Assembly: GCA_013695245.1 (NCBI GenBank)
Contig: JACDAW010000487.1
Location: 1 to 6,454, forward strand
From: Pyrinomonadaceae bacterium
Lineage (GTDB): Bacteria > Acidobacteriota > Blastocatellia > Pyrinomonadales > Pyrinomonadaceae
Reading direction: 5' to 3'
DNA length: 6,454 bases
Shown: piece after piece, positions 1-5,710 of the stretch
Position numbering within the stretch: the first letter of the stretch is position 1
How the letters are laid out: each line of letters starts with the position of its first letter
Notes under the pieces: model-generated
The model's database searches: none
Seen by the model: only the letters and a program-made list of their open reading frames with translations
Told to the model about the DNA's origin: nothing
Translations under genes and position numbers: made by a program

Positions 1-1404
1 GCGTTGTCCGCCGAGTTCAATCGTTTCGCGTCCCAGAGATGTGATGTAGAGCGTGCGCGGGCGATTAATGGCGAGGATTGAGACGGCGTTGCGGCGCGAC
101 GGAGAAAGATTGAATGAGCGCAGAGCGTAGAGGACGGAAACGAGATCGTGTGTGCCGACGGGGATGTTGATGCGTTGCCCGTCACTTAACAGCGCGACAC
201 TGCCTGTTTGATCAAGGGTGACGGTGCGGTTAATGCGGCGGCGTCCTTCTTCAATCGCTAAATCCGTGCGGAAGGGAAGCAGCGTGCGCGCGTCAACATA
301 GGAGTTGAAGCGGTCGTTGAAGGGGTAGAGGCGCGCGCCTGCGCCGGTCGTCTGCGCCGAGCCGTTAAGGAGCAGCCCTTCGCGCCCAAAGTATCTTGCG
401 CGCTGGCGCACTTGAAACGAGAGCGCGCCGACGGGTTGCGCCGCGCCGCCGAGAAACACGTTGTAGTTTAATTGCTCTCCGACTTTGAAAGGCAGATTAG
501 GATCGAGCGCCGCGCTTGTTTCATCGTTTGAACTTGAGGGCGCGGTGACAATTGGTGTTGGAGCAACCGTCGCAATCGCGGAAGGATTTTGTGTGACGTT
601 CGGGGGCGCGCCGCCGGGTAAAATGGAACTCGCCAGACGCGCTTGTATCTCGCCAGCCGGGTGCTGAATGACGATGAGCACCGGAATGTGCCGCTCGTCA
701 TCGCTAAAATAAACGCGCATCGGGAAACTGTTCGAGCCGCTTTGACTGCGAGCGCGGACTTGGGTGGCGATGGCGTTGAACGTGCCGACGTTAGTTCTAA
801 CGATCTCACGCCCCGTCACTCTCAACTCGGCGCGATACGATTCACCGTTGAAAGTGACTTCAATGCGGTAAGTCGCTTTCGGTGAAAGCGGCAGAGCGCG
901 CACGCGGTAAAGAGCTGAAAGCGGATCGAACGAGCCGGGAACGGCGTCTCGCGTTAACCTCGACGGAATCGCAGAGATACCGACGGGCTGGTTGTAATCG
1001 CGTTCGACATCGGCGGCGAGTGTGCCTTCGCGCGTGAATTGCTGCGTGCGAAAAGGCCGCCCGCTCGCGGGATCAATGTACGAAACGAAATCGTTGTTGA
1101 ATGGGAAGAGCGCCGCGTTAACAACTTCGATTGTCTCAACGTGTGCGCGCAGTTCAATTCCGTTGCGCTCGAAAAACTGTCCGCGCCGCGCGACCGTCAT
1201 TTCGACGTGCGCAGCGCTCGTGTAACTTGCGAATGAAACGTTATAAGTTAAGCGTTCGCCGACAGCGTAGGGCGCGGATGAGACGGCGTTTATTTCGCCA
1301 ACATCGGTTCGGCGTTGAGCTTCGATGCGCGGGGCGCAGAGCAAAAGCGAACAAAGCGAACTAAGCGCTAATGCGAAAGTTAAAGCGCAAGGTTGTCGTT
1401 TCAA
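1..1404 (-). CDS. Exported protein with two tandem DUF3108-like units (C-terminus beyond left edge)
   Basis: This frame is open for 468 codons from a TTG at 1404 to the window edge, so the protein is partial. Residues 1-30 look like a Sec signal peptide: KRQ, a hydrophobic stretch rich in Leu and Ala (about 7-23), then a possible signal peptidase I site after IEA (29). No lipobox is evident. The mature part contains two homologous units offset by 260 residues. AVGERLTYNV (47-56) matches KVGEQLNYNV (307-316), LFPFNNDFVSYID (99-111) matches LYPFNDRFNSYVD (359-371), and DPLSALYRVRALPLSP (160-175) matches DLVSVLYALRSFNLSP (420-435). A Pro/Ser/Thr/Asn-rich linker (about 260-303) joins them. The 'VGE.L.Y.V' opening and 'F...Y.D' core resemble DUF3108 periplasmic proteins of unknown function; this family call is from memory. 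TTG is chosen because an in-frame TAA lies 13 codons upstream, no ATG or GTG lies between, and the signal peptide follows directly. A purine-rich GGAAAG lies about 11 nt upstream. Confidence 0.8.
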   Translation of the reverse strand, partial: MKRQPCALTFALALSSLCSLLLCAPRIEAQRRTDVGEINAVSSAPYAVGERLTYNVSFASYTSAAHVEMTVARRGQFFERNGIELRAHVETIEVVNAALFPFNNDFVSYIDPASGRPFRTQQFTREGTLAADVERDYNQPVGISAIPSRLTRDAVPGSFDPLSALYRVRALPLSPKATYRIEVTFNGESYRAELRVTGREIVRTNVGTFNAIATQVRARSQSGSNSFPMRVYFSDDERHIPVLIVIQHPAGEIQARLASSILPGGAPPNVTQNPSAIATVAPTPIVTAPSSSNDETSAALDPNLPFKVGEQLNYNVFLGGAAQPVGALSFQVRQRARYFGREGLLLNGSAQTTGAGARLYPFNDRFNSYVDARTLLPFRTDLAIEEGRRRINRTVTLDQTGSVALLSDGQRINIPVGTHDLVSVLYALRSFNLSPSRRNAVSILAINRPRTLYITSLGRETIELGGQR

Positions 1405-1504
1405 ATCGAATTCTACTTTCCGTGTAATGATTTCTTTATTTTAAATTGCGAAGTATAAAACTTCGGTAGCCTTACACGCCGACGCGCCGCGGATCGTTCC
1501 CGAA
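1405..1504. other. Intergenic region with a small hairpin
   Basis: This 100-bp gap lies between the hydrolase stop and the start of the DUF3108-like gene, both on the minus strand. It holds a perfect 6-bp inverted repeat, CGAAGT (1449-1454) and ACTTCG (1460-1465), with a 5-nt AT loop. Read on the minus strand, the hairpin is followed by only a short T run (CAATTT), so it is at best a weak terminator for the pyr operon. The same area contains TATACT and TAAAAT hexamers that could be -10 boxes for the downstream gene, but neither has a convincing -35 at the right distance. A separate transcription unit for the secreted protein is plausible but unproven. Confidence 0.4.
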
Positions 1505-2308
1505 TCACGCTTGAGGCGTTTGCGCGTCCAATTCCGCGATCCAATCACGCACACGCACGCGGGATGAAAGCAGCGCGCAGTGTCCCGTGCCTTCGAGAAG
1601 TTTCAGCTTCGCGCCGGGAATGTTTGCCGCGATCTCTTGCGCAGCGCTTACGCTGTCAATCAAACCATCGGTCGTTCCGGCGACAACTAGCGTTGGAACT
1701 TTAATCTCCGGGAGACGCGCGCGCAAATCCATGTCGCGGATAATCCGCAATCGTGACAAGTATCCTTCAAAAGGCACGCTTTGCGTGTGGTCGCGGAAGA
1801 GTCGGCGATCTTCGTCCGCGATGTCGGAACTGAAAAGCTCCGTCCCGGCGCGCCGCCTACGGTACGCCTTCACAAGAGCATACGGTAAAATTGAATAGAT
1901 TGCGACGCCGAATTTTATCCGCGCGCGTTGAACGAAAAAGGGAAAGGTGTTGACGAGAATCAAGCGTTTGAAAAATTCAGGATGCTCAAGCGCCGCCGCC
2001 ATCGCCAACATTCCGCCGAATGATTCACCAAGCACCGTTGCGCGCCCCGCGCCCGCGTCGCGCATCACAGAAGCGAGATCGTCAACGAGCGTTCCCATTC
2101 CGTAACGACCTTTGGCGCGCAACGGGAAAGTGATGATCCGGTGATCGCGTTCGAGATCGACCAGCTGCTTGTAGAAAAGCTTGCCCGTGCCTTCAATGCC
2201 GGGAACATAAACAAACGGCTCGCCTCTTCCGTGAACTTGATGTTGAATTTTCATTCGTCGAATAAAATCTGAGCGCGACCCCTTAAGAGTTGCGCCGATG
2301 ATTTTCAC
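1505..2308 (-). CDS. Alpha/beta-fold hydrolase, function unassigned
   Basis: A 267-residue single-domain alpha/beta hydrolase, probably cytoplasmic since no signal peptide is seen. The nucleophile elbow is GESFGG at residues 94-99 with Ser96. The acid is probably Asp214 in GTTDGLID, and the base is His243 in GTGH, giving a normal Ser-Asp-His order and spacing. The oxyanion-hole segment is PGIEGTG (36-42) rather than the common HG motif; a similar 'PGIDGTG' occurs in some esterase and acyltransferase members, but the substrate cannot be inferred. The chosen GTG start overlaps the pyrF stop as GTGA (4 bp), which suggests translational coupling. An ATG at 2254 (residue 19, MKIQHQVHGRGEP) is a credible alternative, because family members often begin just before the 'G.GEP' strand. 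The gene is third after pyrD and pyrF, although no pyrimidine-pathway role is known for this fold type. Confidence 0.9.
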   Translation of the reverse strand: MKIIGATLKGSRSDFIRRMKIQHQVHGRGEPFVYVPGIEGTGKLFYKQLVDLERDHRIITFPLRAKGRYGMGTLVDDLASVMRDAGAGRATVLGESFGGMLAMAAALEHPEFFKRLILVNTFPFFVQRARIKFGVAIYSILPYALVKAYRRRRAGTELFSSDIADEDRRLFRDHTQSVPFEGYLSRLRIIRDMDLRARLPEIKVPTLVVAGTTDGLIDSVSAAQEIAANIPGAKLKLLEGTGHCALLSSRVRVRDWIAELDAQTPQA

Positions 2309-3045
2309 ACGGCCTGCTCGATCTCTGCGAGGACGCTTTGAGTTGCGGCGACCGGATCAAGTGCGCCGATGATCTGGCGACCCGCAACGATGAAGTCAGC
2401 ACCGGCGCGCACGGCTTCGGCGGGAGTCATCACGCGCTTTTGATCGTCAGCTTGCGCCGGAGATTTTGCGACTGAACGGAGACGCACGCCCGGCGTAACA
2501 ATAAGAAAATTCTCACGTCGAATTGTGCGGCGTAAAGCTTCGATTTCATGACCCGATGCTACGACACCGTCAACGCCGCAAGAGGCGGCTAGCGTCGCTA
2601 ATGCCAAAACTTGATTTTCGGGCGACGCGCTAATACCCGTTTCAACCAGCGTCGCCGCATCTACACTTGTCAGGACGGTGACGGCGAGCAGGCGCGGGCG
2701 CCGCAAGTTTTCGCGCGCGGCCGTTTCCGCAATTGCTTCGGTCGCCCGCCGCATCATCTCCGCCCCGCCGGAAGCGTGAACGTTAAAAAGCGATACGCCG
2801 AGCCGCGCGGCTTCTGCGCTTGCGGCCGCCACCGTGTTCGGTATGTCATGGAATTTCAGATCGAGAAACACTTCCGCGCCTGCATCAACGATTTCGCGGA
2901 CGATTGAAGGCCCGGCTGCGGTGAACAATTGTGAACCGATCTTAAACATTCCGATTGAGCCACGCAACAAACGAAAAATCTTTCGCGCTTCATCAACACT
3001 CGAAACATCAAGCGCCACAATCAATCTGTTTTTCGCTGAGTTCAT
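2305..3045 (-). CDS. pyrF: Orotidine 5'-phosphate decarboxylase
   Basis: Catalyses OMP to UMP plus CO2, the last step of de novo UMP synthesis, as a cytoplasmic TIM-barrel dimer. From the ATG at 3045 the protein has 246 residues, a normal length. Family motifs appear in order: LIVALD (8-13, substrate-binding Asp13), FKIG (34-37, Lys35), the catalytic DLKFHDIPNT (62-71, with Asp62, Lys64 and Asp67), TVLTS (123-127), TPGVR (184-188), and the phosphate-binding IVAGRQII (219-226). No key residue is missing. An in-frame TTG at 3069 would add eight residues (MRVCNLKT). I prefer the ATG because family proteins usually have only a few residues before the first strand, though neither start has a good ribosome binding site. 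The gene follows pyrD by about 32 bp, and its TGA overlaps the hydrolase start, so all three are probably one operon. Confidence 0.96.
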   Translation of the reverse strand: MNSAKNRLIVALDVSSVDEARKIFRLLRGSIGMFKIGSQLFTAAGPSIVREIVDAGAEVFLDLKFHDIPNTVAAASAEAARLGVSLFNVHASGGAEMMRRATEAIAETAARENLRRPRLLAVTVLTSVDAATLVETGISASPENQVLALATLAASCGVDGVVASGHEIEALRRTIRRENFLIVTPGVRLRSVAKSPAQADDQKRVMTPAEAVRAGADFIVAGRQIIGALDPVAATQSVLAEIEQAV

Positions 3046-3077
3046 AGTTTTTAAGTTGCAAACCCTCAATCACTCAT

Positions 3078-4196
3078 TTATGAAATTGTCTCGAATTGCT
3101 TCACACGACACCCGATTGCTTCGTCGAACGACTGGATGCCTTCTCTGCGCATAATCTCAAGCAGCCCGTCGTTGATGTCGCGCGCAACGCTGATGCCTTC
3201 GTAAACGAATCCGGTATAGAGTTGCACGAGCGAAGCTCCGGCGCTAATCTTTTCCCACGCATCTTGCGCGTTGAAGATGCCGCCGACGCCGACGATCACA
3301 AGCGATTCACCAGCGAGACGGCGCAAGTTTGCGATCACTCCGGTTGCTTTCTCGCGCAACGGGCGGCCGCTTAAACCGCCCGCGCCGAAACGGTCAATCT
3401 CTTTCTGAGATGTATGGAGGTCGGAACGGCTCGTCGTCGTGTTGGTCGCAATAATCCCGGCGACATTAGTGTTGAGCGCAACTGCCACAACGTCTTCCAA
3501 TCCGCGTATATCCAAGTCGGGCGAAATTTTGACGAGTAACGGAAGCGCGTGAGAGTTATGCTGTGCGGCTAATTCACGATTGCGATTTTGCAAGGCTGTG
3601 AGCAGGGCTTCGAGATGATGAGCTTGTTGCAGTTCGCGCAAGTTCGGAGTGTTGGGAGAGCTGACATTGACAGTGATGTAATCGGCGGTGTTACGAACCG
3701 CCTCGAAGCTGGCGAGATAATCGGGGATCGCGTCTTCGATTTCAATCTTGCGACTTTTGCCGATGTTAACGCCTAGCACACACGCCGGACGTTCGCGGCG
3801 CAGACGCTCTGCAAGCTTGTGCGCGCCGTTGTTGTTGAAGCCTTGCCGGTTGATCAAAGCTTTATCCGCTGGCAGACGAAACAAGCGCGGGGTTGGATTG
3901 CCGGGTTGCGGCAGGTGCGTTACCGTGCCGACCTCGATAAAGCCGAAGCCGAGCGCGGCGAGGGCTTGCGTGGCCACGCCGTTCTTATCAAAACCGGCGG
4001 CGATTCCGACGGGGTTTGCAAAAGAGAGTCCGAAGCGACGAAGCTCGCCGAAGGGTTGGCGGTGGAAACGTTTGGCGACGGCGCTTTGGGCGGCAGAACT
4101 ATTAAGCGTTAAGGCGAGCGTGTGCAAAGCTAGATCGTGGGCTTTTTCCGGCCGTATGTGAAACAGCAGCGGGCGCAAAATCCGGTGATAAAACAT
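3078..4196 (-). CDS. pyrD: Dihydroorotate dehydrogenase (quinone), class 2
   Basis: Oxidises dihydroorotate to orotate using FMN and passes the electrons to membrane quinone. The 372-residue protein has the N-terminal extension typical of class 2 enzymes, an amphipathic membrane-associating segment at about 1-30 (MFYHRILRPLLFHIRPEKAH). FMN and substrate motifs follow: GIAAGFDKNG (64-73), NRQGFNNNG (116-124), the catalytic NVSSPNTPNLR (177-187, probable base Ser180), LVKISPD (221-227), TNTT (251-254), GGLSGRPL (273-280), VGVGGI (302-307) and LYTGFVYEG (326-334). The reading frame stays open to a TTG at 4292, but the ATG at 4196 matches the usual family start, and the likely promoter places transcription initiation at about 4290. 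No clear Shine-Dalgarno precedes this ATG. It is the first gene of the probable pyrD-pyrF-hydrolase operon. Confidence 0.96.
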   Translation of the reverse strand: MFYHRILRPLLFHIRPEKAHDLALHTLALTLNSSAAQSAVAKRFHRQPFGELRRFGLSFANPVGIAAGFDKNGVATQALAALGFGFIEVGTVTHLPQPGNPTPRLFRLPADKALINRQGFNNNGAHKLAERLRRERPACVLGVNIGKSRKIEIEDAIPDYLASFEAVRNTADYITVNVSSPNTPNLRELQQAHHLEALLTALQNRNRELAAQHNSHALPLLVKISPDLDIRGLEDVVAVALNTNVAGIIATNTTTSRSDLHTSQKEIDRFGAGGLSGRPLREKATGVIANLRRLAGESLVIVGVGGIFNAQDAWEKISAGASLVQLYTGFVYEGISVARDINDGLLEIMRREGIQSFDEAIGCRVKQFETIS

Positions 4197-4290
4197 GCAA
4201 GGCTGAAGTGAATCGCTCCGCGTCCTTTGCTCCTTGTTCAAGATTTTTACCGGAAGGGCGAAGCTGATAACGAAAAATGATGAAACGGCC
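4197..4290 (-). promoter_or_regulatory. Probable 5' leader of the pyrD operon
   Basis: About 95 nt lie between the predicted transcription start and the pyrD ATG. The leader contains several purine-rich stretches (AAGGAG, AAAGGA, GGAG) at about 22-42 nt upstream of the ATG, too far for a normal ribosome binding site and with no alternative start codon at a suitable distance. A GCAAAGG segment could pair, with one bulged A, with CCTTGC immediately before the ATG, placing the start at the base of a weak hairpin. I see no PyrR-binding-loop consensus and no intrinsic terminator here, so any control by this leader is inference. Confidence 0.3.
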
Positions 4291-4296
4291 AAGAGC

Positions 4297-4326
4297 AGCC
4301 TAACAGAGCAACGAAAAGCGTGTCAA
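4297..4326 (-). promoter_or_regulatory. Sigma70-type promoter for the pyrD-pyrF-hydrolase operon
   Basis: The minus strand has a perfect -35 hexamer TTGACA (4326-4321), an 18-nt spacer, and a poor -10 TAGGCT (4302-4297, 3 of 6 consensus bases). Transcription would begin near 4290, essentially on the upstream in-frame TTG at 4292, which argues against using that TTG as the pyrD start. The box lies between the orphan gene's stop and pyrD, where a promoter is expected. Confidence 0.5.
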
Positions 4327-4394
4327 AATCCATCTCTTAAATATGAGCGGAGTAAGATAAGCAAATGAGTAAGGGAAAAGCGCGCGCAGCAGCT

Positions 4395-4940
4395 TTAAAT
4401 GTCAACTTCGCTCAGCAGTGATTTTAACGTTTCTGGCGAGGCGAATAAATAGAGAGGTTCAGCTTCATGTCCGAAGCCAGCGACAATCTCAGATTCGTTT
4501 AAGTTTGATATCAACTTTGCAAGTTCATTTACTTCATAGCGTTTGAGTCCGAGATCGTCAGCCGTTCCCCAAACGATTTTGCCGTGTGTGATCCACAGAT
4601 CGAGGAGTTGCGATAGCAGAGAACTTTTCCATTCGATGCTGAAGAGCACATTCAAATATCCTTCGGCGTGAATGCGCCGATCTATATCTCTGAATTGATT
4701 CGGCGAAAGCCACTCAAGCGAATTGACGGAAGCGATGTTAGGCGAAACTTTCTCTCCAACATCAAAGGCGTTTTTATTTCCACTCCAACGCGAATTGAAA
4801 AAAAGAAATGTTTCCTTAATCGAGTCGGCGTGACGCAGCAGAAGCGGCCAGATGTGCGCGTGAAAGCGAGGAGCGAGCGCGTAGCCGCGTTGTGGGCTGA
4901 GGTCTCTTGTCAGTTCGATAAAGCTTAGCTGAGTTGTCAT
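4395..4940 (-). CDS. Hypothetical protein, family not recognised
   Basis: A 181-residue protein that I cannot assign. It is probably soluble and cytoplasmic: no signal peptide, no long hydrophobic segment and no Cys. It is rich in aromatic residues (for example FHAHIWPLLLRHADSIKETF at 26-45) and has acidic/amphipathic C-terminal stretches (KRYEVNELAKLISNLNESE at about 133-151). No catalytic motif stands out. The start is placed at the ATG at 4940 because a perfect TATAAT ends 25 bp upstream; extending to ATG 4994 or TTG 5000 would put that promoter inside the gene. Its DNA is visibly AT-richer than the flanking pyr genes, which may mean lower expression or more recent arrival. It points the same way as pyrD, separated by about 200 bp including the pyrD promoter, and is divergent from pyrR, so it interrupts the pyrimidine cluster. 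Confidence 0.75.
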   Translation of the reverse strand: MTTQLSFIELTRDLSPQRGYALAPRFHAHIWPLLLRHADSIKETFLFFNSRWSGNKNAFDVGEKVSPNIASVNSLEWLSPNQFRDIDRRIHAEGYLNVLFSIEWKSSLLSQLLDLWITHGKIVWGTADDLGLKRYEVNELAKLISNLNESEIVAGFGHEAEPLYLFASPETLKSLLSEVDI

Positions 4941-4965
4941 CACCCGCGCCGGAGAAGTGGTTTCG

Positions 4966-4971
4966 ATTATA
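4966..4971 (-). promoter_or_regulatory. Perfect -10 box (TATAAT) upstream of the hypothetical gene
   Basis: The minus strand reads GCGTATAATCG, an exact sigma70 -10 hexamer. The predicted transcription start is near 4959, giving a leader of about 19 nt before the ATG at 4940. No good -35 hexamer is found at 16-18 nt spacing, so the promoter may rely on its strong -10 or on an activator. It lies in the roughly 120-bp divergent region shared with pyrR. Confidence 0.5.
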
Positions 4972-5046
4972 CGCGGATTGTTGCGGCATCGCATCCGCAA
5001 CGATAAAGGCGAAATGGTTTCGCGCTTTATTCTCTTTCCGTCGCTG

Positions 5047-5055
5047 TGCTAGTAT
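5047..5055 (+). promoter_or_regulatory. Extended -10 promoter abutting pyrR
   Basis: TGCTAGTAT fits an extended -10 (TG, one base, then TAGTAT with 4 of 6 consensus bases). It ends only 8 nt before the pyrR ATG at 5064, so transcription should begin at about 5061-5064. A weak -35 candidate, TTTATT (5026-5031), sits 18 nt upstream. There is no Shine-Dalgarno before the ATG. The arrangement predicts a leaderless or nearly leaderless pyrR transcript. Confidence 0.45.
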
Positions 5056-5063
5056 CGCGCGCA

Positions 5064-5618
5064 ATGGAATTCGTAGAGAAAGCGCGCATCATGGACGCGG
5101 CGCGGATGAATCGCGCGCTGTCGAGATTAGCTTCCGAAATTGTGGAAGAAAATCACGGCACAGACGATCTTTATTTAATCGGTATCCGGCGACGCGGCGT
5201 GCCGCTTGCCGAGCGCCTCGCCGATAAGATCAACGACCTCGAAGCGACGCGCCCGCCCGTCGGCATCCTTGACATTACGCTCTACCGCGACGACCTCTCC
5301 ACCGTCGGCGCAAATCCGATTGTCAATCGCACAGAGCTTCCTATCTCGGTCGAGAATCGCAACATCGTGCTTGTTGACGACGTGCTCTACACGGGGCGCA
5401 CGATTCGCGCCGCGCTTGATCAGTTGATCGACTTCGGACGCCCGCGCCGCGTGCAACTCGCAGTTCTGATTGATCGCGGCAAAGAGCATCACGAACTTCC
5501 GATCCAAGCCGATTACGTCGGCAAGTTTGTGCCAACGAAAAAGAGCGAGATCATCAAGGTCTTGCTCCAGGAATTTGATGAAGACGAAGGCGTCGCCATC
5601 GTCGAGCGACCCGCATGA
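5064..5618 (+). CDS. pyrR: PyrR: pyr regulator / uracil phosphoribosyltransferase
   Basis: A 184-residue protein of the PyrR family, which converts uracil plus PRPP to UMP and in many bacteria also binds pyr mRNA to control transcription or translation. The type I phosphoribosyltransferase PRPP loop is intact: IVLVDDVLYTGRT (101-113). Other PyrR hallmarks are GILDITLYRDDL (67-78), QLAVLIDRG (131-139), ELPIQADYVGK (144-154) and the C-terminal VAIVERP. The ATG at 5064 gives the usual short segment before 'MDAARMNRALSRLASEI'; a GTG at 5046 is in frame but would lie upstream of the likely -10. Compared with the B. subtilis protein as I remember it, several positions implicated in RNA binding differ (Ser24 for His22, Arg43 for Thr41, His143 for Arg141, Gln148 for Arg146), and two residues are inserted between Gly139 and the ELPI segment. 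Enzyme activity looks secure; the regulatory role is less certain. pyrB follows after 92 bp. Confidence 0.95.
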   Translation: MEFVEKARIMDAARMNRALSRLASEIVEENHGTDDLYLIGIRRRGVPLAERLADKINDLEATRPPVGILDITLYRDDLSTVGANPIVNRTELPISVENRNIVLVDDVLYTGRTIRAALDQLIDFGRPRRVQLAVLIDRGKEHHELPIQADYVGKFVPTKKSEIIKVLLQEFDEDEGVAIVERPA

Positions 5619-5638
5619 CAGGATTTCAAGAGCGACCC
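5604..5638 (+). repeat. Direct repeat GAGCGACCC around the pyrR stop
   Basis: The 9-mer GAGCGACCC occurs at 5604-5612, inside the last pyrR codons, and again at 5630-5638, as the 5' arm of the terminator hairpin. Both copies are complementary to the same 3' arm, GGTCGCT (5644-5650), so they can compete for it. This may be chance, since the first copy is constrained by coding. Confidence 0.5.
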
Positions 5639-5656
5639 CAAGCGGTCGCTTTTTTC
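5628..5656 (+). terminator. Intrinsic terminator or attenuator between pyrR and pyrB
   Basis: AGCGACC (5631-5637) pairs perfectly with GGTCGCT (5644-5650) around a 6-nt CCAAGC loop. The helix can be extended by a G-U and two A-U pairs, and a run of six T (5650-5655) follows. This is a textbook Rho-independent terminator, 10 bp after the pyrR stop and about 55 bp before the pyrB ATG. Lying between two co-directional genes of one pathway, it could either end the pyrR transcript or act as an attenuator for pyrB. I see no recognisable PyrR-binding-loop consensus nearby. Confidence 0.85.
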
Positions 5657-5664
5657 TTATGTAT

Positions 5665-5690
5665 GAAGCGAGAAACAGCTTTCGCTTTTA
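5665..5690 (+). promoter_or_regulatory. Second hairpin in the pyrB leader
   Basis: AAGCGA (5666-5671) pairs with TCGCTT (5682-5687), extended by G-U and A-U pairs to about 9 bp, and is followed by a short T run. Its arms share the AGCGA/TCGCT core with the upstream terminator, so the terminator 3' arm (TCGCTT, 5646-5651) could pair instead with this hairpin's 5' arm. It lies about 22 nt before the pyrB ATG. The only Shine-Dalgarno-like bases (TAGGT, 5689-5693) abut its 3' end, 17 nt from the ATG. The structure is clear on paper but its function is unknown. Confidence 0.45.
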
Positions 5691-5710
5691 GGTAAATTTC
5701 ATCAAACGAT

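Noticed and set aside
468..809. 113-codon minus-strand open frame within the exported protein gene
   Set aside because: It is another frame of the same strand; the exported protein frame has a signal peptide and an internal duplication, while this one has basic low-complexity composition.
3066..3077. Mini-ORF ATG AGT GAT TGA between pyrD and pyrF
   Set aside because: Three codons directly after the pyrD stop with no ribosome binding site; most likely chance, though it could allow ribosomes to re-initiate.
3748..4161. 137-codon plus-strand open frame opposite pyrD
   Set aside because: It lies wholly inside pyrD on the opposite strand, and its Arg/Ser/Pro-rich translation is typical of an antisense shadow of a GC-rich gene.
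4197..4292. 32-residue N-terminal extension of PyrD from a TTG
   Set aside because: Class 2 PyrD proteins normally start at the position of ATG 4196, and the TTGACA promoter would start transcription at about the TTG itself.
4379..4394. GC-rich GCGCGC stretch followed by TTTT after the hypothetical gene (minus strand)
   Set aside because: The alternating GC run has no loop-forming stem of useful length, so I do not call a terminator.
5619..5710. PyrR binding loop (anti-antiterminator consensus) before pyrB
   Set aside because: I looked for the UCC..G.GAGG-type conserved loop of Gram-positive pyr attenuators and did not find it here or in the pyrD leader.
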